From positions 248,001 through 312,000 of the forward strand of contig JASXSU010000001.1 of the NCBI GenBank assembly GCA_030674875.1: 64,000 nucleotides of DNA, written 5' to 3'. The position numbers and the translations under genes were made by a program. Of this stretch, positions 19,058 through 28,642 are shown one piece after another; the first letter of the stretch is position 1; each line of letters opens with the position of its first letter. The notes under the pieces are model-generated. The model had not been told where the DNA came from. It saw only the letters and a program-made list of their open reading frames with translations, and ran no database searches. This DNA comes from Candidatus Endonucleibacter sp. (ex Gigantidas childressi) (GTDB lineage Bacteria > Pseudomonadota > Gammaproteobacteria > Pseudomonadales > Endozoicomonadaceae).

Positions 19058-19183
19058 TACACCCGTTACCATTGAAGATGGGGGTAGGCGACAAACAAGA
19101 GAAACCCCATGAGATTACTATCCGTAGACGATTGGGTTAGTGAGAGCAGTCAACATCCCACACCTTCAATGGCAATGGGTATA
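19058..19183 (+). repeat. ERIC-like element
   Basis: 126 bp: left TTACACCCGTTACCATTGAA, middle GGCGACAAACAAGAGAAACC and GAGAGCAGTCAACATCCC, right ACCTTCAATGGCAATGGGTA then TA. Ends 29 bases before the HAD phosphatase start, so it may carry or disturb the promoter of that gene. Confidence 0.8.
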
Positions 19184-19212
19184 GAATTTCAACTAAAAAC
19201 GAGTACAAATTA

Positions 19213-20853
19213 ATGCTTAAACATTTTTTCCAGTTATTGATAATCGCGACCATCAACACGTCAACCTTCGGTAGCCAAGCTCCAACATACTCTCAACAAG
19301 ACTTGAATGATGAGACAGTGATTGCTGCTTACTGGATGCAAAATTCTCCGGAATACCGCGCCCTTACTTATCAAGGATTCAATATCGCTGCAGACCAACT
19401 AAAAGAAAAACTAGCACTTACCCCCAAAAACTCTTATCCAGCCATTATCATCGATATTGACGATACTATTTTAGGAGGAACTCCTCTTTTTTCCAGTCTT
19501 GCTGATACGGGGGACGTACTCACTACAAAGCGATATATAGCCTGGTGGCAGGATAAAGATAAACAACTCGAAGCTTTACCTGGTGCTGTCGCTTTCATTA
19601 AAAAAGTAGCTAATCTTGGCGTTGAAGTCTTCTATAGTAGCGAGCGTCATCACAACGTTATGAAGCAAACTATAAAGACATTACATCGTCATGGTTTTCC
19701 CTTTGCTAACAAGGACCACATTCTGTTACAACCTTCCGAAGGTACGCCTACAAGCAAAGAAGAACAATATAACAGAGTTAAAAGCAAAGGTTTTAATACC
19801 CTTATGGTTATCGGAGACCAGCTTGAAGACATGGCCACTCTCCCGCCACATTTCTATACAAAACCTCAAGCATGGAGCGATATACACTCCGAAAAATTTG
19901 GCAACCAGTGGGTAATGATGCCCAACCCATTGTACGGTCCTTGGGAAAGTTCTCTCATAAATAACTACAACAGCTTAACCAATCACGGCAAACATAAAGT
20001 ACGCTTGGAAAAACTCAATACATCTCTTGATACCACCAATGATCCACAGTTCAGACAGCATATGATGCAAGCTGCCATCTGGCAAAACTTTTCTGGCAGT
20101 TGCCGAGCACTTAACTATCAAGCCTATAATCAGGCTATTTGGCAACTAAAACAAATCGCTAAAGACGCAAAAACCAACCTTCCAGCAATAGTCGTTAACG
20201 TAGATGGCACGGTTCTGAACATTGCTGACGACCTCAGTTTATTAAATATAAAAAATAATATTAACAACCGGGATAAAAAACTACTGCACACTGAGAACAC
20301 TTTGATCAATGGTGTCAAGCCCTTTCTACAACAGGCACAAACCTTAGGATTCGAGATATTCTATATATCCAACCGCCCTATATCCTCCAGTCGAAAAAAT
20401 CAATCTGACGATATTGAAAGGGCAACCATCAATAACCTAAAAAAACACGGATTACCAAACGCAGACACAGATCACATTTTATTCGCTGCTCATTACTGCC
20501 CAAACAAAGGTCCCAGTTGTGATAAAGCATTCAGCAGAAAGGCGATTGAGAGCGGCTATATAAAAGGAAAAAAACATCAAATTGTCCTTCTTATTGGCGA
20601 CAAATTGGATGACTTTGATCTGACAGAGAAAAAACTCGATCCAAGACTTGTAACAACCGCGGATAAAGTAAAATCACAATTTGGAAGAAAATATATACTA
20701 GTACCTAACCTACTTAGTATGCCCGACATTAGGCGTGTTCTCAGGGAGGCTGCAAACAATAAAAAACTCGAACTAATGACTGAAGAAGAATTAGCAAAAC
20801 TGCGGATCAATCAGCTAAAAGGCTGGCCAGGAAAACCAATTACCAGCAAGTAG
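19213..20853 (+). CDS. Exported tandem HAD phosphatase, class C acid phosphatase / e(P4)-like, second domain mutated
   Basis: 546 residues: a signal peptide (FFQLLIIATINTSTFGS, no lipobox Cys) and two related domains of about 250 residues. Domain 1 has WMQNSPEYRALTYQGFNIAA, the nucleophile motif IIIDIDDTILGG and GDQLEDM. Domain 2 repeats this with RALNYQAYNQAIWQLKQIA, but its motif reads VVNVDGTVLN, so the nucleophile Asp is replaced by Asn, while FYISNRP and GDKLDDF remain. Family members hydrolyse nucleotides and other phosphomonoesters in the periplasm or outer membrane. Domain 1 is probably active and domain 2 probably not; a binding or structural role for domain 2 is inference. Confidence 0.85.
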   Translation: MLKHFFQLLIIATINTSTFGSQAPTYSQQDLNDETVIAAYWMQNSPEYRALTYQGFNIAADQLKEKLALTPKNSYPAIIIDIDDTILGGTPLFSSLADTGDVLTTKRYIAWWQDKDKQLEALPGAVAFIKKVANLGVEVFYSSERHHNVMKQTIKTLHRHGFPFANKDHILLQPSEGTPTSKEEQYNRVKSKGFNTLMVIGDQLEDMATLPPHFYTKPQAWSDIHSEKFGNQWVMMPNPLYGPWESSLINNYNSLTNHGKHKVRLEKLNTSLDTTNDPQFRQHMMQAAIWQNFSGSCRALNYQAYNQAIWQLKQIAKDAKTNLPAIVVNVDGTVLNIADDLSLLNIKNNINNRDKKLLHTENTLINGVKPFLQQAQTLGFEIFYISNRPISSSRKNQSDDIERATINNLKKHGLPNADTDHILFAAHYCPNKGPSCDKAFSRKAIESGYIKGKKHQIVLLIGDKLDDFDLTEKKLDPRLVTTADKVKSQFGRKYILVPNLLSMPDIRRVLREAANNKKLELMTEEELAKLRINQLKGWPGKPITSK

Positions 20854-20997
20854 ACTCTACGCCGATCCGCTTACTTTATTTTGAAGATGCAGTAAAAGAC
20901 TTCATCCTTTTGTCGTCTAATTGCATTTTCAAAGACTTTGGATTTACACCTCCCTTAAAGGTGTCGGCTACCGACTGTTATTACCTTCAACGATTAC

Positions 20998-21215
20998 TAT
21001 ACCCAAGTGTATTGAAGATGCTTGATTTTTTAGTGGTTTTTCTTCAGACTACGTTAATGTCAAAATTCACCCTGACCCAACAGCAAAAAATAGACTTGGA
21101 ATCTCGCCATAAAATATTGCGGGATGTACGAGAGTGTGACCGTATTAAAGCGATACTATTGTGGCCTGAAGGGTGGTCAATAACTTTTATTGCTCAGCCT
21201 TTGAGAAAAAGTGAA
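20998..21215 (+). mobile_element. IS630-family element, left-end fragment
   Basis: Starts TATACCCAAGTGTATTGAAG and runs through MSKFTLTQQQKIDLESRHKI to FIAQPLRKSE, then stops where the IS30 element at 21216 begins. The remainder of the transposase is not found on the far side of IS30, which instead continues into IS5 sequence. Confidence 0.85.
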
Positions 21216-22293
21216 GCTGGGTTCAAGCAATAAGTGCAATCGGCTGTCCTGTGTAGACTTCGAGTGGTGTCCACCCTCCTAAAACTTTCCTAGGCATGGT
21301 ATTGATCAACATTTCCATTGTCCTCACATCGCCTTCTGTCAGATGACTCAACGCCATTTTTTTAGGCCAGGTTCTCCGAATGATGCCATTGGTATTTTCG
21401 TTAGTTCCCAGCTGATAACTAGCATAAGGCTTGGCAAAGTAGATATCTGCATTCATTGCTTTTGCTACTTTCTCATGGGCTGCAAACTCACCACCATTAT
21501 CTAGGGTGACTGTGCAGACCGATGACACCCGCTTCAGAAGCTTGATCATACTTTCAGCAACAACTTCGGCGTGTTTTGTATCAACTTTCCCTATTAAAGT
21601 TAACCGACTCTTGCGGTCTACAAGGGTGACCAGATGGGCGTCCTGTCCATAAATCGTATCACCCTCCCAATCGCCTAGACGAGACCGCAGATCAACAACT
21701 GCGGGCCGATAGGAAGTATCGACGCGGCCTGGGATCGTGATACGCCCAGCCTTACGCTTACCACCGTTGCAGCGCCTCTTGCCAAAGCGGGGTAGATTCT
21801 TATACAAAGAGCCTCCTAGCACGTTGTTAGTAGCAACACGTTTATAAACAGTGGTGTGGCTGAGTGCGATGTCGGGCACTTCCACCTTCATCCGGAAACT
21901 GATATTTTCAGGAGACCAACCAAGCAATAGCCTCTTCTTTATTATGGGCATGTGTCGTTCATTTGTTTTGCTAAACTTTGTAGCTGTCACTCTACGCTGA
22001 CTGGCTAGTGCGTGGGCGCTCTCAGCACCGTAGCCATCATCATTGGCATTACGACTCAACTCTCGTGATAAAGCACTCTCACTGATACCTACTGACACTG
22101 CGATTTCTTTCTGCATGTAGTCTGTTCTAAGAAGAGCCTCAATCTGATACCGTTGCCCTTGAGTCAGCTGCTTGTATTGCCTAGTTTGAGTGCTCATTCT
22201 TGGCTTCCATTTTTAGTGTTATAGCTACAAATATACCGGCAGCTGGCTCACCTATAAAATTTCAGTCAATTGCACTTATTATCTTAATCTAGC
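21216..22293 (-). mobile_element. IS30-family element (type a), complete with intact transposase
   Basis: 1078 bp between ends GCTGGGTTCAAGCAATAAG (left) and, as reverse complement of the right end, GCTAGATTAAGATAATAAG. Two decayed copies lie at 50642-51718 and 62432-63507. Flanks are IS630 on one side and IS5 on the other with no clear target duplication, so this copy marks a recombination junction. Confidence 0.88.
21223..22197 (-). CDS. IS30-family transposase, apparently intact
   Basis: 324 residues with an N-terminal helix-turn-helix (YKQLTQGQRYQIEALLRTDY, KEIAVSVGISESALSRELSR) and the full DDE core: GDWEGDTIYGQDAHLVTLVD (first Asp), VTLDNGGEFAAH (second Asp) and LGTNENTNGIIRRTW (Glu). 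The IS30 family inserts via circular intermediates, usually giving 2-3 bp duplications. It is the only transposase frame in the window without an obvious lesion, so it could supply activity to the two broken type a copies. Confidence 0.93.
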   Translation of the reverse strand: MSTQTRQYKQLTQGQRYQIEALLRTDYMQKEIAVSVGISESALSRELSRNANDDGYGAESAHALASQRRVTATKFSKTNERHMPIIKKRLLLGWSPENISFRMKVEVPDIALSHTTVYKRVATNNVLGGSLYKNLPRFGKRRCNGGKRKAGRITIPGRVDTSYRPAVVDLRSRLGDWEGDTIYGQDAHLVTLVDRKSRLTLIGKVDTKHAEVVAESMIKLLKRVSSVCTVTLDNGGEFAAHEKVAKAMNADIYFAKPYASYQLGTNENTNGIIRRTWPKKMALSHLTEGDVRTMEMLINTMPRKVLGGWTPLEVYTGQPIALIA

Positions 22294-22803
22294 ATTACAC
22301 GGCAGGCAATGTTCACGACTCCAATTGTTTTACCGAGTTATTAAGCTGCGACGAATCTGCGGCTTATGCGGATAGTGCTTACCGCAGCCAGTCGCATGAC
22401 CAGTGGCTGGCTGAGCGGTCCATTGATAACAGAGTGATAAAGCGAGCTTATCGCAACACGCCGCTAGACGAAAAATCCAAGAAATTTAATCACCTACATT
22501 CGGGAGTGCGATGTACCGTTGAGCGCGTCTTTGGTGTTTTGAAGCAACACTACGAGATGGCGAAAGCACGTTATCTGGGTATTGATCGGAACCGTACGCG
22601 ATTTGAGATGATGTGTGTTGCGCACAACATCAAGCGAGGGTTATCGATACAGCAGGCAAGCTGTGCCTAAAAAATGAAAATGTGGGGTAATAAGACGCAA
22701 TTCGTAAAGAATTCGCCCCTATGGCGTCATTTTTGACCTTTTTATCGTCAAAAAATGTAACTCACTAATAATGGGCGTCAAATGGCGTTATCGTGCAACT
22801 GTC
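22294..22803 (+). mobile_element. IS5-family element, right-end fragment
   Basis: Begins mid-transposase (reverse complement of the copy at 3597-4925). The stretch 22298-22668 encodes CDESAAYADSAYRSQSHDQW, then TVERVFGVLKQHYEMAKARY and IKRGLSIQQASCA before TAA. The outer end GTGCAACTGTCTC is a slightly changed version of the IS5 terminus. The upstream half was lost at the IS30 junction. Confidence 0.85.
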
Positions 22804-23059
22804 TCTTAATCCTTAACCCACTCCACTTGTTGCATTATTCCATCTACATTTCAAAATTAGAACCTAAGAAATAATAGGAAAGAGCGCTTGACAATGAGAG
22901 CTATCAGGGTATGATAATTGGCTTAATGTCGTATATACCAAAATGGTTTGGAATTGTTACACTCCGATAAGTGGAGGAAGCTACAGTCGCTTAGTAACAC
23001 TCATCTACTGTGGTGAGAGAACACTGTAATAAAGTAGCACCTCTTACTGATATATATCA
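22804..23059. other. Gene-free spacer
   Basis: AT-rich spacer between the IS5 fragment and the next ERIC-like element. No gene or repeat recognised. Confidence 0.5.
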
Positions 23060-23172
23060 TATACCATGAAGGCTGGATGGCATAAACAAGCAAAGCTCCA
23101 TGAGCCTACTAACAGTATGTTTGGAGCGAGTGGAGAGCAGCAACCCCGCACCTTCAATTGAGGTGCGGTATA
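23060..23172 (+). repeat. ERIC-like element
   Basis: 113 bp: TATACCATGAAGGCTGGATG, CATAAACAAGCAAAGCTCCA, TGAGCCTACTAACAG, GGAGAGCAGCAACC and a right end CACCTTCAATTGAGGTGCGG then TATA. Block order matches the others. Confidence 0.75.
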
Positions 23173-23364
23173 GATGCTGTAAGTAGACTACCGGCAAATT
23201 CATGGGTGGAATCATGCTCAACAAGCAACAAGATTTCTTGCGTGAGAATATCCTTACGACGTTATTGCACTAGCCAAGACAACGCTTGGCATCAAAGGCA
23301 AATCAACAAAATAAACGAATAAAGTCGTTTGTTTTATATAATATTTAACTACACGGTGGTATGT

Positions 23365-26034
23365 ATGAAAGCTACTTTCTTTTTTTTAAAGAGTTCGCAG
23401 ATTAAAAGACAGTTTACGTGTTTCTTAGCATTTCTTTCAGGTGTTTTTTGCCCATCAGCTTTTCCTGTTTTATTTGAAAACTGGACTGAAACCGGTACTG
23501 TTTATTTGCTGGATATTTCATCAATAGAGAATGATGAGGAACATCCTGATAAGAAAAAGATATCTTTTTCTTATCAGTCGGATAATACAAAATGGAGTAA
23601 AAGTAGTAATGAGAGTAATGAGAGTAATGAGTTTAGCAATATACAGCGATTCATGGCACCACAAGATGAGGAAGATCATCATCATTTTGAGAGTATAGAT
23701 GGTGCTCTTGAAAATTGTCAGTTTTCAGCCTGCTGCCCTTCTTCTACACAAGGCAACAACTTGGAGATAGATTTTGTTTCGAAAAATAAGGATTCATATA
23801 AAACAAGGGAATGCTTAAATGATATTAGCGCGTCTTCATGTACAAAAACAAATAAGACTCTTTTAGATGCTCCTGGCGAGAGTATTGAGCTTCTCATGGG
23901 CGCCGATTGCTCATTCTACGCAGTCATAAGAGGGTTAGATCACCCTTATAATTCATATACCTTTGAGAAGATGATCTCTACACTGGGGAAGTCTTATGAT
24001 ATCGGACAGACAGTACTTTGCCACAGGCCTTTTTGGACAAAAGATGTTATTTCTTGTGATCAGAATACAAACGTTACTGAAGATTTTGATACATATATAA
24101 AAAATAATTTTTGCGATAGACCAAGTGGCCCTCAAAAAAAATATGATTGTTTTGTATTTAAGCTGAAATTAAAAGACGAAGATACTAATGAAATACGAGA
24201 TAACTTAAATGATAACCGCAATGCACTTATATCATCATCCACTATGACACTTATTCTCAAACAAACTGATAGGAGGAGAGCGTTTATACAAGCAGGAAAT
24301 AATGTCCAAAAAAGAGAGCAAAGAGGATACAAGTATGCGTGGACTTATGGTAGTTATGCCTCTAGTGATGAGCGTATACAAGGCAACGATATATTTGTGT
24401 TTAATCGAGACCTATTTTGTCAAGAATACATTCATATTCCAGCAATAATTAATATGAAACATAAAGTACTTAAGAATGCATCAGAAAAATATCCTGTTCA
24501 TTTTTACATAAAATACTTCGATAACAGCAAAAAAGAACTTCTAGTGGATGTTTATATTGAGCCCTGTGGCGACAATAGTCCCGTTCAAACAATGGGAACT
24601 GTCCAGGCTTGCTTGAAAACAACCATAATAAACAGCTCTGATGAAAATATAGAGGGAGCAAATAGTGACACTCAAGATTCTTTCGATAATTACCAGAATG
24701 GCCATCTCATAAAGGAGGCATATGAGGAGGGAGAGAAACTTCATTATGCTTTTCGTATTAGCCCGAACTTAGTCAAACATATAAAGCAAAACAGCTCTAT
24801 TGGCTTCAGCTTTAATTGGCATGAGGATTCTAAAAATACATGGAAAATACACGCTGAAGATGAAGCTACAGGCAAATGGGAACTATCTGGAGGGACACTT
24901 CCTGGCTACCGCTTAACTGAATTCCCTGTTGATTGGAGTGGAATAGTAGAACATCATACTCATTTTTCATCAGATGAGGCTTATGGAAAAATGAAGACTG
25001 ACACCAAATTATGTACTGGAAGCATGAAATTTGTGATCAGTGAAGATGACACTAATCATGACCAAACTTCCAAAACTCATAATTTGAAGTGCTTAGCTTC
25101 TCTTTCTGATAATGATAAGTCAGGAAATGTGGTAACAGCTGTTTGTCTAAGTGTTCGTAATGTTGAAGGAAATGATGCTCCTGCAAAAAAATCCATGGTG
25201 ACTAGACTCTTATCGATGAAGCTCGCCGAGAAAAGCAAAAAACAGCCTAAAAGCAACAGCAACAGCAACAGCAACAGCAAGACCAACGTCAACATCGAAC
25301 ATAAACGGATATGGTGTAAGTCTAATAGTCTCGATCAAACACCATTATTTCTCGATCACTTGTCACAAAATGATGTCAGCCGTGGGTATATGAAAGTAAG
25401 GATAGCCACAGTAGCTATGAGCATAGAAGAGGAGCAGTCGAAAACAACCTGCCTTCTTGGGACAGCCTCCAAAACCAGAACAGTTACCTCTCAGAAGCTA
25501 CTTCTCATTAACCCGGAACGAATAAATGGCGAAGTACTTAAACAATTACCCTCTGGTACTATACAAATGGCCTTCACACGCATAGGTGAACATGAAGTAG
25601 TCACTGCTAATTTTAACAGTCTACAGAAAGATGTCATAAACGTGTCAATGCATAACAATAATGGCATCTTTACAACTGGAAGTCCGGAAAAAAATACAGG
25701 CTCGATAACACTGAGCATTCCCCATACCTCTAATAATAATATGTATTTCGCAACCATTCAAAGTGAACGTATTAGTGTAGATGCAAAAGAACTAGCCACT
25801 CAAAAGGCGGTAGAGCTACAGAGTAATGCACTAAGCCTCCAAGGCAAAAAAGTAACAAATACTCAACGTCAGGAAATGACAGAAAAGATAATGGGAGGAA
25901 CAGTAGGACCGCAAACAGGTAAAAAAACACTATTTAAAGATCCAGAAGAAAAGATTGAATCTAAAACCTGGTGGCCAAGAATGTTCGGCAGCAGCACCCC
26001 CAAAGCAATTCAGTCGAGCTCTGATCATGAGTAG
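23365..26034 (+). CDS. Large exported protein, unrecognised
   Basis: 889 residues from the ATG at 23365; the open frame reaches back to 23329. The N-terminus KATFFFLKSSQIKRQFTCFL followed by AFLSGVFCPSAFPVLF looks like a signal peptide. The rest is rich in Asn, Ser, Asp and Lys with many scattered Cys (for example CQFSACCPSS, GADCSFYAVIRG), suggesting disulfide-bonded exported domains. Two low-complexity runs are seen: SNESNESNEFSN near residue 83 and NSNSNSNSNSK near residue 630. No family or catalytic motif is recognised. It stands alone between repeats; a secreted or surface protein is the most one can say. Confidence 0.6.
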   Translation: MKATFFFLKSSQIKRQFTCFLAFLSGVFCPSAFPVLFENWTETGTVYLLDISSIENDEEHPDKKKISFSYQSDNTKWSKSSNESNESNEFSNIQRFMAPQDEEDHHHFESIDGALENCQFSACCPSSTQGNNLEIDFVSKNKDSYKTRECLNDISASSCTKTNKTLLDAPGESIELLMGADCSFYAVIRGLDHPYNSYTFEKMISTLGKSYDIGQTVLCHRPFWTKDVISCDQNTNVTEDFDTYIKNNFCDRPSGPQKKYDCFVFKLKLKDEDTNEIRDNLNDNRNALISSSTMTLILKQTDRRRAFIQAGNNVQKREQRGYKYAWTYGSYASSDERIQGNDIFVFNRDLFCQEYIHIPAIINMKHKVLKNASEKYPVHFYIKYFDNSKKELLVDVYIEPCGDNSPVQTMGTVQACLKTTIINSSDENIEGANSDTQDSFDNYQNGHLIKEAYEEGEKLHYAFRISPNLVKHIKQNSSIGFSFNWHEDSKNTWKIHAEDEATGKWELSGGTLPGYRLTEFPVDWSGIVEHHTHFSSDEAYGKMKTDTKLCTGSMKFVISEDDTNHDQTSKTHNLKCLASLSDNDKSGNVVTAVCLSVRNVEGNDAPAKKSMVTRLLSMKLAEKSKKQPKSNSNSNSNSKTNVNIEHKRIWCKSNSLDQTPLFLDHLSQNDVSRGYMKVRIATVAMSIEEEQSKTTCLLGTASKTRTVTSQKLLLINPERINGEVLKQLPSGTIQMAFTRIGEHEVVTANFNSLQKDVINVSMHNNNGIFTTGSPEKNTGSITLSIPHTSNNNMYFATIQSERISVDAKELATQKAVELQSNALSLQGKKVTNTQRQEMTEKIMGGTVGPQTGKKTLFKDPEEKIESKTWWPRMFGSSTPKAIQSSSDHE
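25252..25280 (+). repeat. In-frame 6-bp microsatellite
   Basis: About five AACAGC units inside the 889-residue exported protein, encoding alternating Ser and Asn. Copy-number change would keep the frame and alter linker length only. Confidence 0.85.
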
Positions 26035-26132
26035 AGATTTACGCCCTTGTGGTGATAAAATCACTAGCACGATGAGTAGATCGTTAAGTGTATGAAGATG
26101 CAATATTAAAACTCAAATAAGTTACTACTTGC

Positions 26133-26232
26133 GTAGGCATTCGCTCACCCCAGCAGCTTAGCACTCCTAAGCTGTTGGGGCTTAGCTCACTCGCCTCTGC
26201 GCAACAACTCCAAATCCTTTGGATATATAGCC
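26133..26232 (-). repeat. ERIC-like element, second subfamily, best copy
   Basis: CATTCGCTCACCCCAGCAGC, TTAGCACTCCTAAGCTGTTG, GGGCTTAGCTCACTCGCCTC then CTTTGGATATA. The central part folds as a long stem around TTAGCACTCCTAAG. Abuts the next element. Confidence 0.6.
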
Positions 26233-26357
26233 GTTACCATTGAATACTTGGATAAGCGACAAACTAACTAATCTCCATAAACCTACAAGTAGTAGCTTAT
26301 TGGGCTGAGATAGGAGAGAGCCCCCCACACACAACTTCAAGGGGAATGGGTATATAC
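26229..26357 (+). repeat. ERIC-like element, main type
   Basis: Left CCGTTACCATTGAATACTTG, middle AAGCGACAAACTAACTAATC, right ACTTCAAGGGGAATGGGTAT. It shares TATA with the second-subfamily copy on its left and meets the IS630 relic on its right, giving three elements end to end. Confidence 0.75.
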
Positions 26358-27046
26358 CCAAGAGAGATCAAGATGCATGCGCAATAATATCAAAATTGTC
26401 ATTAATTCTGCTAACCAATGAAACACCAATTTTGGATACAGTTTTATAGAGTAAATAATTGGTTTTTTGTCGAAACTCCTTAAGTAGTTACGAAGTATTC
26501 ATCATTTCTGGCATATTTATTCATGACCCCCATAATCGCTCAACAGGGTTCAAATTTGGCAGTAAGACGCAAGGTATGTAGCTTTAATTTTCAATTTTTT
26601 AGCTTCCTCAACCAGCTCCTTTAAGCAATGGTAGCCAACACTACCAAGAACGATATGAATAACTTCCATTGATATAAGCGAGAATCTGGTAGATGTGAGC
26701 ATAGGTATGCTCAGAGACATGCTCGATCAATTGCCGTATTGACTCGTAATTCAAGCTACTTTTGCTACCACCATTTTCAGGAATCAGCTTTTCCTTTTTC
26801 AGGCAGTCATTCAGGTAGCAGTTTATGCTGGATTAGCTATTTATCAAAACTTTAACAATAGAGGATACAGGCCAATCTTAGGACTTTAACAATATCGCCG
26901 TAATACTGTCGCACTTTCGGACATAACGCTTTTTCTTATGGCGTAACTCCAAGTCTATTTTTGCTGTGGCACAGGGTAATTTTTGGCATGAACAGATAAT
27001 GCAGAAAAACATCTTCAAAATAAAGCATCTTCAATGATCTTGGGTA
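26358..27046 (-). mobile_element. IS630-family element, heavily decayed
   Basis: About 690 bp. The reverse complement keeps scraps of the transposase: the C-terminal region with PNLNPVERLW-like remains near 26540 and the N-terminal GVTP-free stretch near 26940 that parallels ESRHKILRDVRECDRI. Right end CATCTTCAATGATCTTGGGT then ATA matches the IS630 terminus. Internal deletions and many stops are present. Confidence 0.65.
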
Positions 27047-27173
27047 TATACCCGCAGCACGTGAAAGCGTGAGGTTATTGATTGCTCTCACTTCCCATAA
27101 TCACCTACACTCATAATCTCAGGAAGCTTCGCTCGTGTGCATCTAACCCACGCCTTCAATGGTAACTGGTATA
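27047..27173 (-). repeat. ERIC-like element, 127 bp
   Basis: Exactly 127 bp: TATACCCGCAGCACGTGAAA at the left; CACGCCTTCAATGGTAACTG then GTATA at the right; the centre has GCTCTCACTTCCCATAATCA. Reverse orientation. Ends 23 bases before the CDP-alcohol phosphatidyltransferase start. Confidence 0.8.
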
Positions 27174-27196
27174 AACTACCTTAGGCTTGAAAAATC

Positions 27197-27829
27197 ATGC
27201 TAGACCAGTGGACAATTCAGTGGATTCGTCCACCTATTGAAAAAACAGCAATACTGCTAAACAGCAAAGGTATTCGTCCCGACCAAGTGACACTGGCAGG
27301 GTTTCTAATAGGTCTGACCGCTATTCCTCTATTAGCTTGGCAGTGTTACGTTACTTCTCTAGTAATGATATTACTTAATAGAATCATGGATGGTATTGAT
27401 GGTGCCCTCGCTCGCTTGCAACAGCCTACCGATGCAGGTGGTTTTTTGGATATTACTCTAGACTTTATTTTCTATTCAAGTGTCGTACTAGGCTTTGCCG
27501 TGGCCGACCCATCGCGAAATGCTATTGCGGCAAACTTTCTACTTTTCTCATTTGTAGGCACGAGTGCTAGCTTTCTTGCCTATGGAATTATGGCTGAAAA
27601 GAACTGTTTAACGCATCCCCAGTTTGCATACAAATCACTCTACTATTTAGGTGGTCTGGCAGAAGGAACGGAAACCATTCTGTTCTTTACCGTATCATGC
27701 TTGATGCCTGCATATTTTCCTGTTTTGGCATTTAGCTTTTCTTTTATTTGCATGATAACCACTATTAGTCGGATCTGGACTGGTTATAAAACAATTAAAT
27801 CCTCGGCGAATAAAGTTTTTATCAGGTAA
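27197..27829 (+). CDS. CDP-alcohol phosphatidyltransferase family protein
   Basis: 210 residues with about six membrane spans. The signature is complete: MDGIDGALARLQQPTDAGG then FLDITLD gives D-xx-DG-xx-AR...G-xxx-D-xxx-D, the metal and CDP-binding residues of the family. Members transfer a phosphatidyl group from CDP-diacylglycerol to an alcohol in the inner membrane. The acceptor cannot be told from the sequence; GIRPDQVTLAGFLIGL fits the phosphatidylglycerophosphate/inositol-type branch loosely. It stands alone between an ERIC-like element and a miniature IS30 element. Confidence 0.85.
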   Translation: MLDQWTIQWIRPPIEKTAILLNSKGIRPDQVTLAGFLIGLTAIPLLAWQCYVTSLVMILLNRIMDGIDGALARLQQPTDAGGFLDITLDFIFYSSVVLGFAVADPSRNAIAANFLLFSFVGTSASFLAYGIMAEKNCLTHPQFAYKSLYYLGGLAEGTETILFFTVSCLMPAYFPVLAFSFSFICMITTISRIWTGYKTIKSSANKVFIR

Positions 27830-27945
27830 GAGTGTGTCACTTATGCTGGGAATCTAGGACCGATTCAGACTAGAACCAAGTTTCCCTGCATCGACATCCA
27901 AACCCTATGAGCTTTAAATGGCAAAATATACCTTGAATTCATGAC

Positions 27946-28417
27946 GCGGATTTAAATTCCAAGTGCATCACAGCTTAAGCTGCTAACGCAGCCCTGTGTT
28001 CACCCATTATCAGGGCGGGTGTTTTGAAATTCAAATCTTTTCTTGGCCGAGAATTAAGCCGCATCAATGCTCGCTTCACCTCTATCATTTTTGGCGTCAT
28101 TCTACTCGCCCGAGCCGACTCTGTACGCCGCCTATCTGTTCGTCCTTGTAGCTTGCCTTGCCTATAGCCACGTTCGCCAGTACTCCTTGCCAACTCACGG
28201 CTCACCGTGGACTGGCTGGTGCCAATGATCTCCGCTATCTACCTTTGCCTGCAACCGCTTTTCTTTAGTGCGGAAATCTGGCACCGTTGTTCGTAAACCA
28301 GTTGTTGGCAAGTTATCGTCATCACTTCATCTCTTACCGGAGAAAAGGGTAGGAGCTTACCTTCAGCTGGCCCTTTCTTCTACCTAGTCAAGTGATGCAC
28401 TTCAGATTTGAATCCGC
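27946..28417. mobile_element. Miniature IS30-derived element, 472 bp
   Basis: Ends GCGGATTTAAATTCCAAGTG and (reverse complement of the right end) GCGGATTCAAATCTGAAGTG. The right 300 bp are nearly the same as in 11353-11867; the internal deletion differs, removing more of the transposase C-terminus. The minus strand shows SRELARSTGERGYRQGKLQG from the helix-turn-helix region. Confidence 0.8.
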
Positions 28418-28502
28418 CCAATGTAGAAAGTCTTTTGCATTGCCTGAGACCTGCGTACTAGTCCACCATAGAAAAATACTATTCCGTTGTCGTGTTATTT
28501 GC

Positions 28503-28532
28503 ATAACCCAGCATAACCCAGCATAACTCCAA
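28503..28532 (+). repeat. Short 11-bp tandem repeat
   Basis: CATAACCCAG occurs three times in near-perfect head-to-tail order (the last unit drifting to CATAACTCC). Noncoding. Confidence 0.7.
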
Positions 28533-28642
28533 AGCTACCACTACTGATATAGCTCAACAGTAGCAATGTATCGAGTACAAATTCATAGGAATGCCATTCT
28601 ACAACAATGTGGGTCACATAACAAAACTCAACCACCAGCAAA

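Noticed and set aside
19058-19183. Possible riboswitch or leader RNA before the HAD phosphatase
   Set aside because: The block order is that of the ERIC-like family found all over the window.
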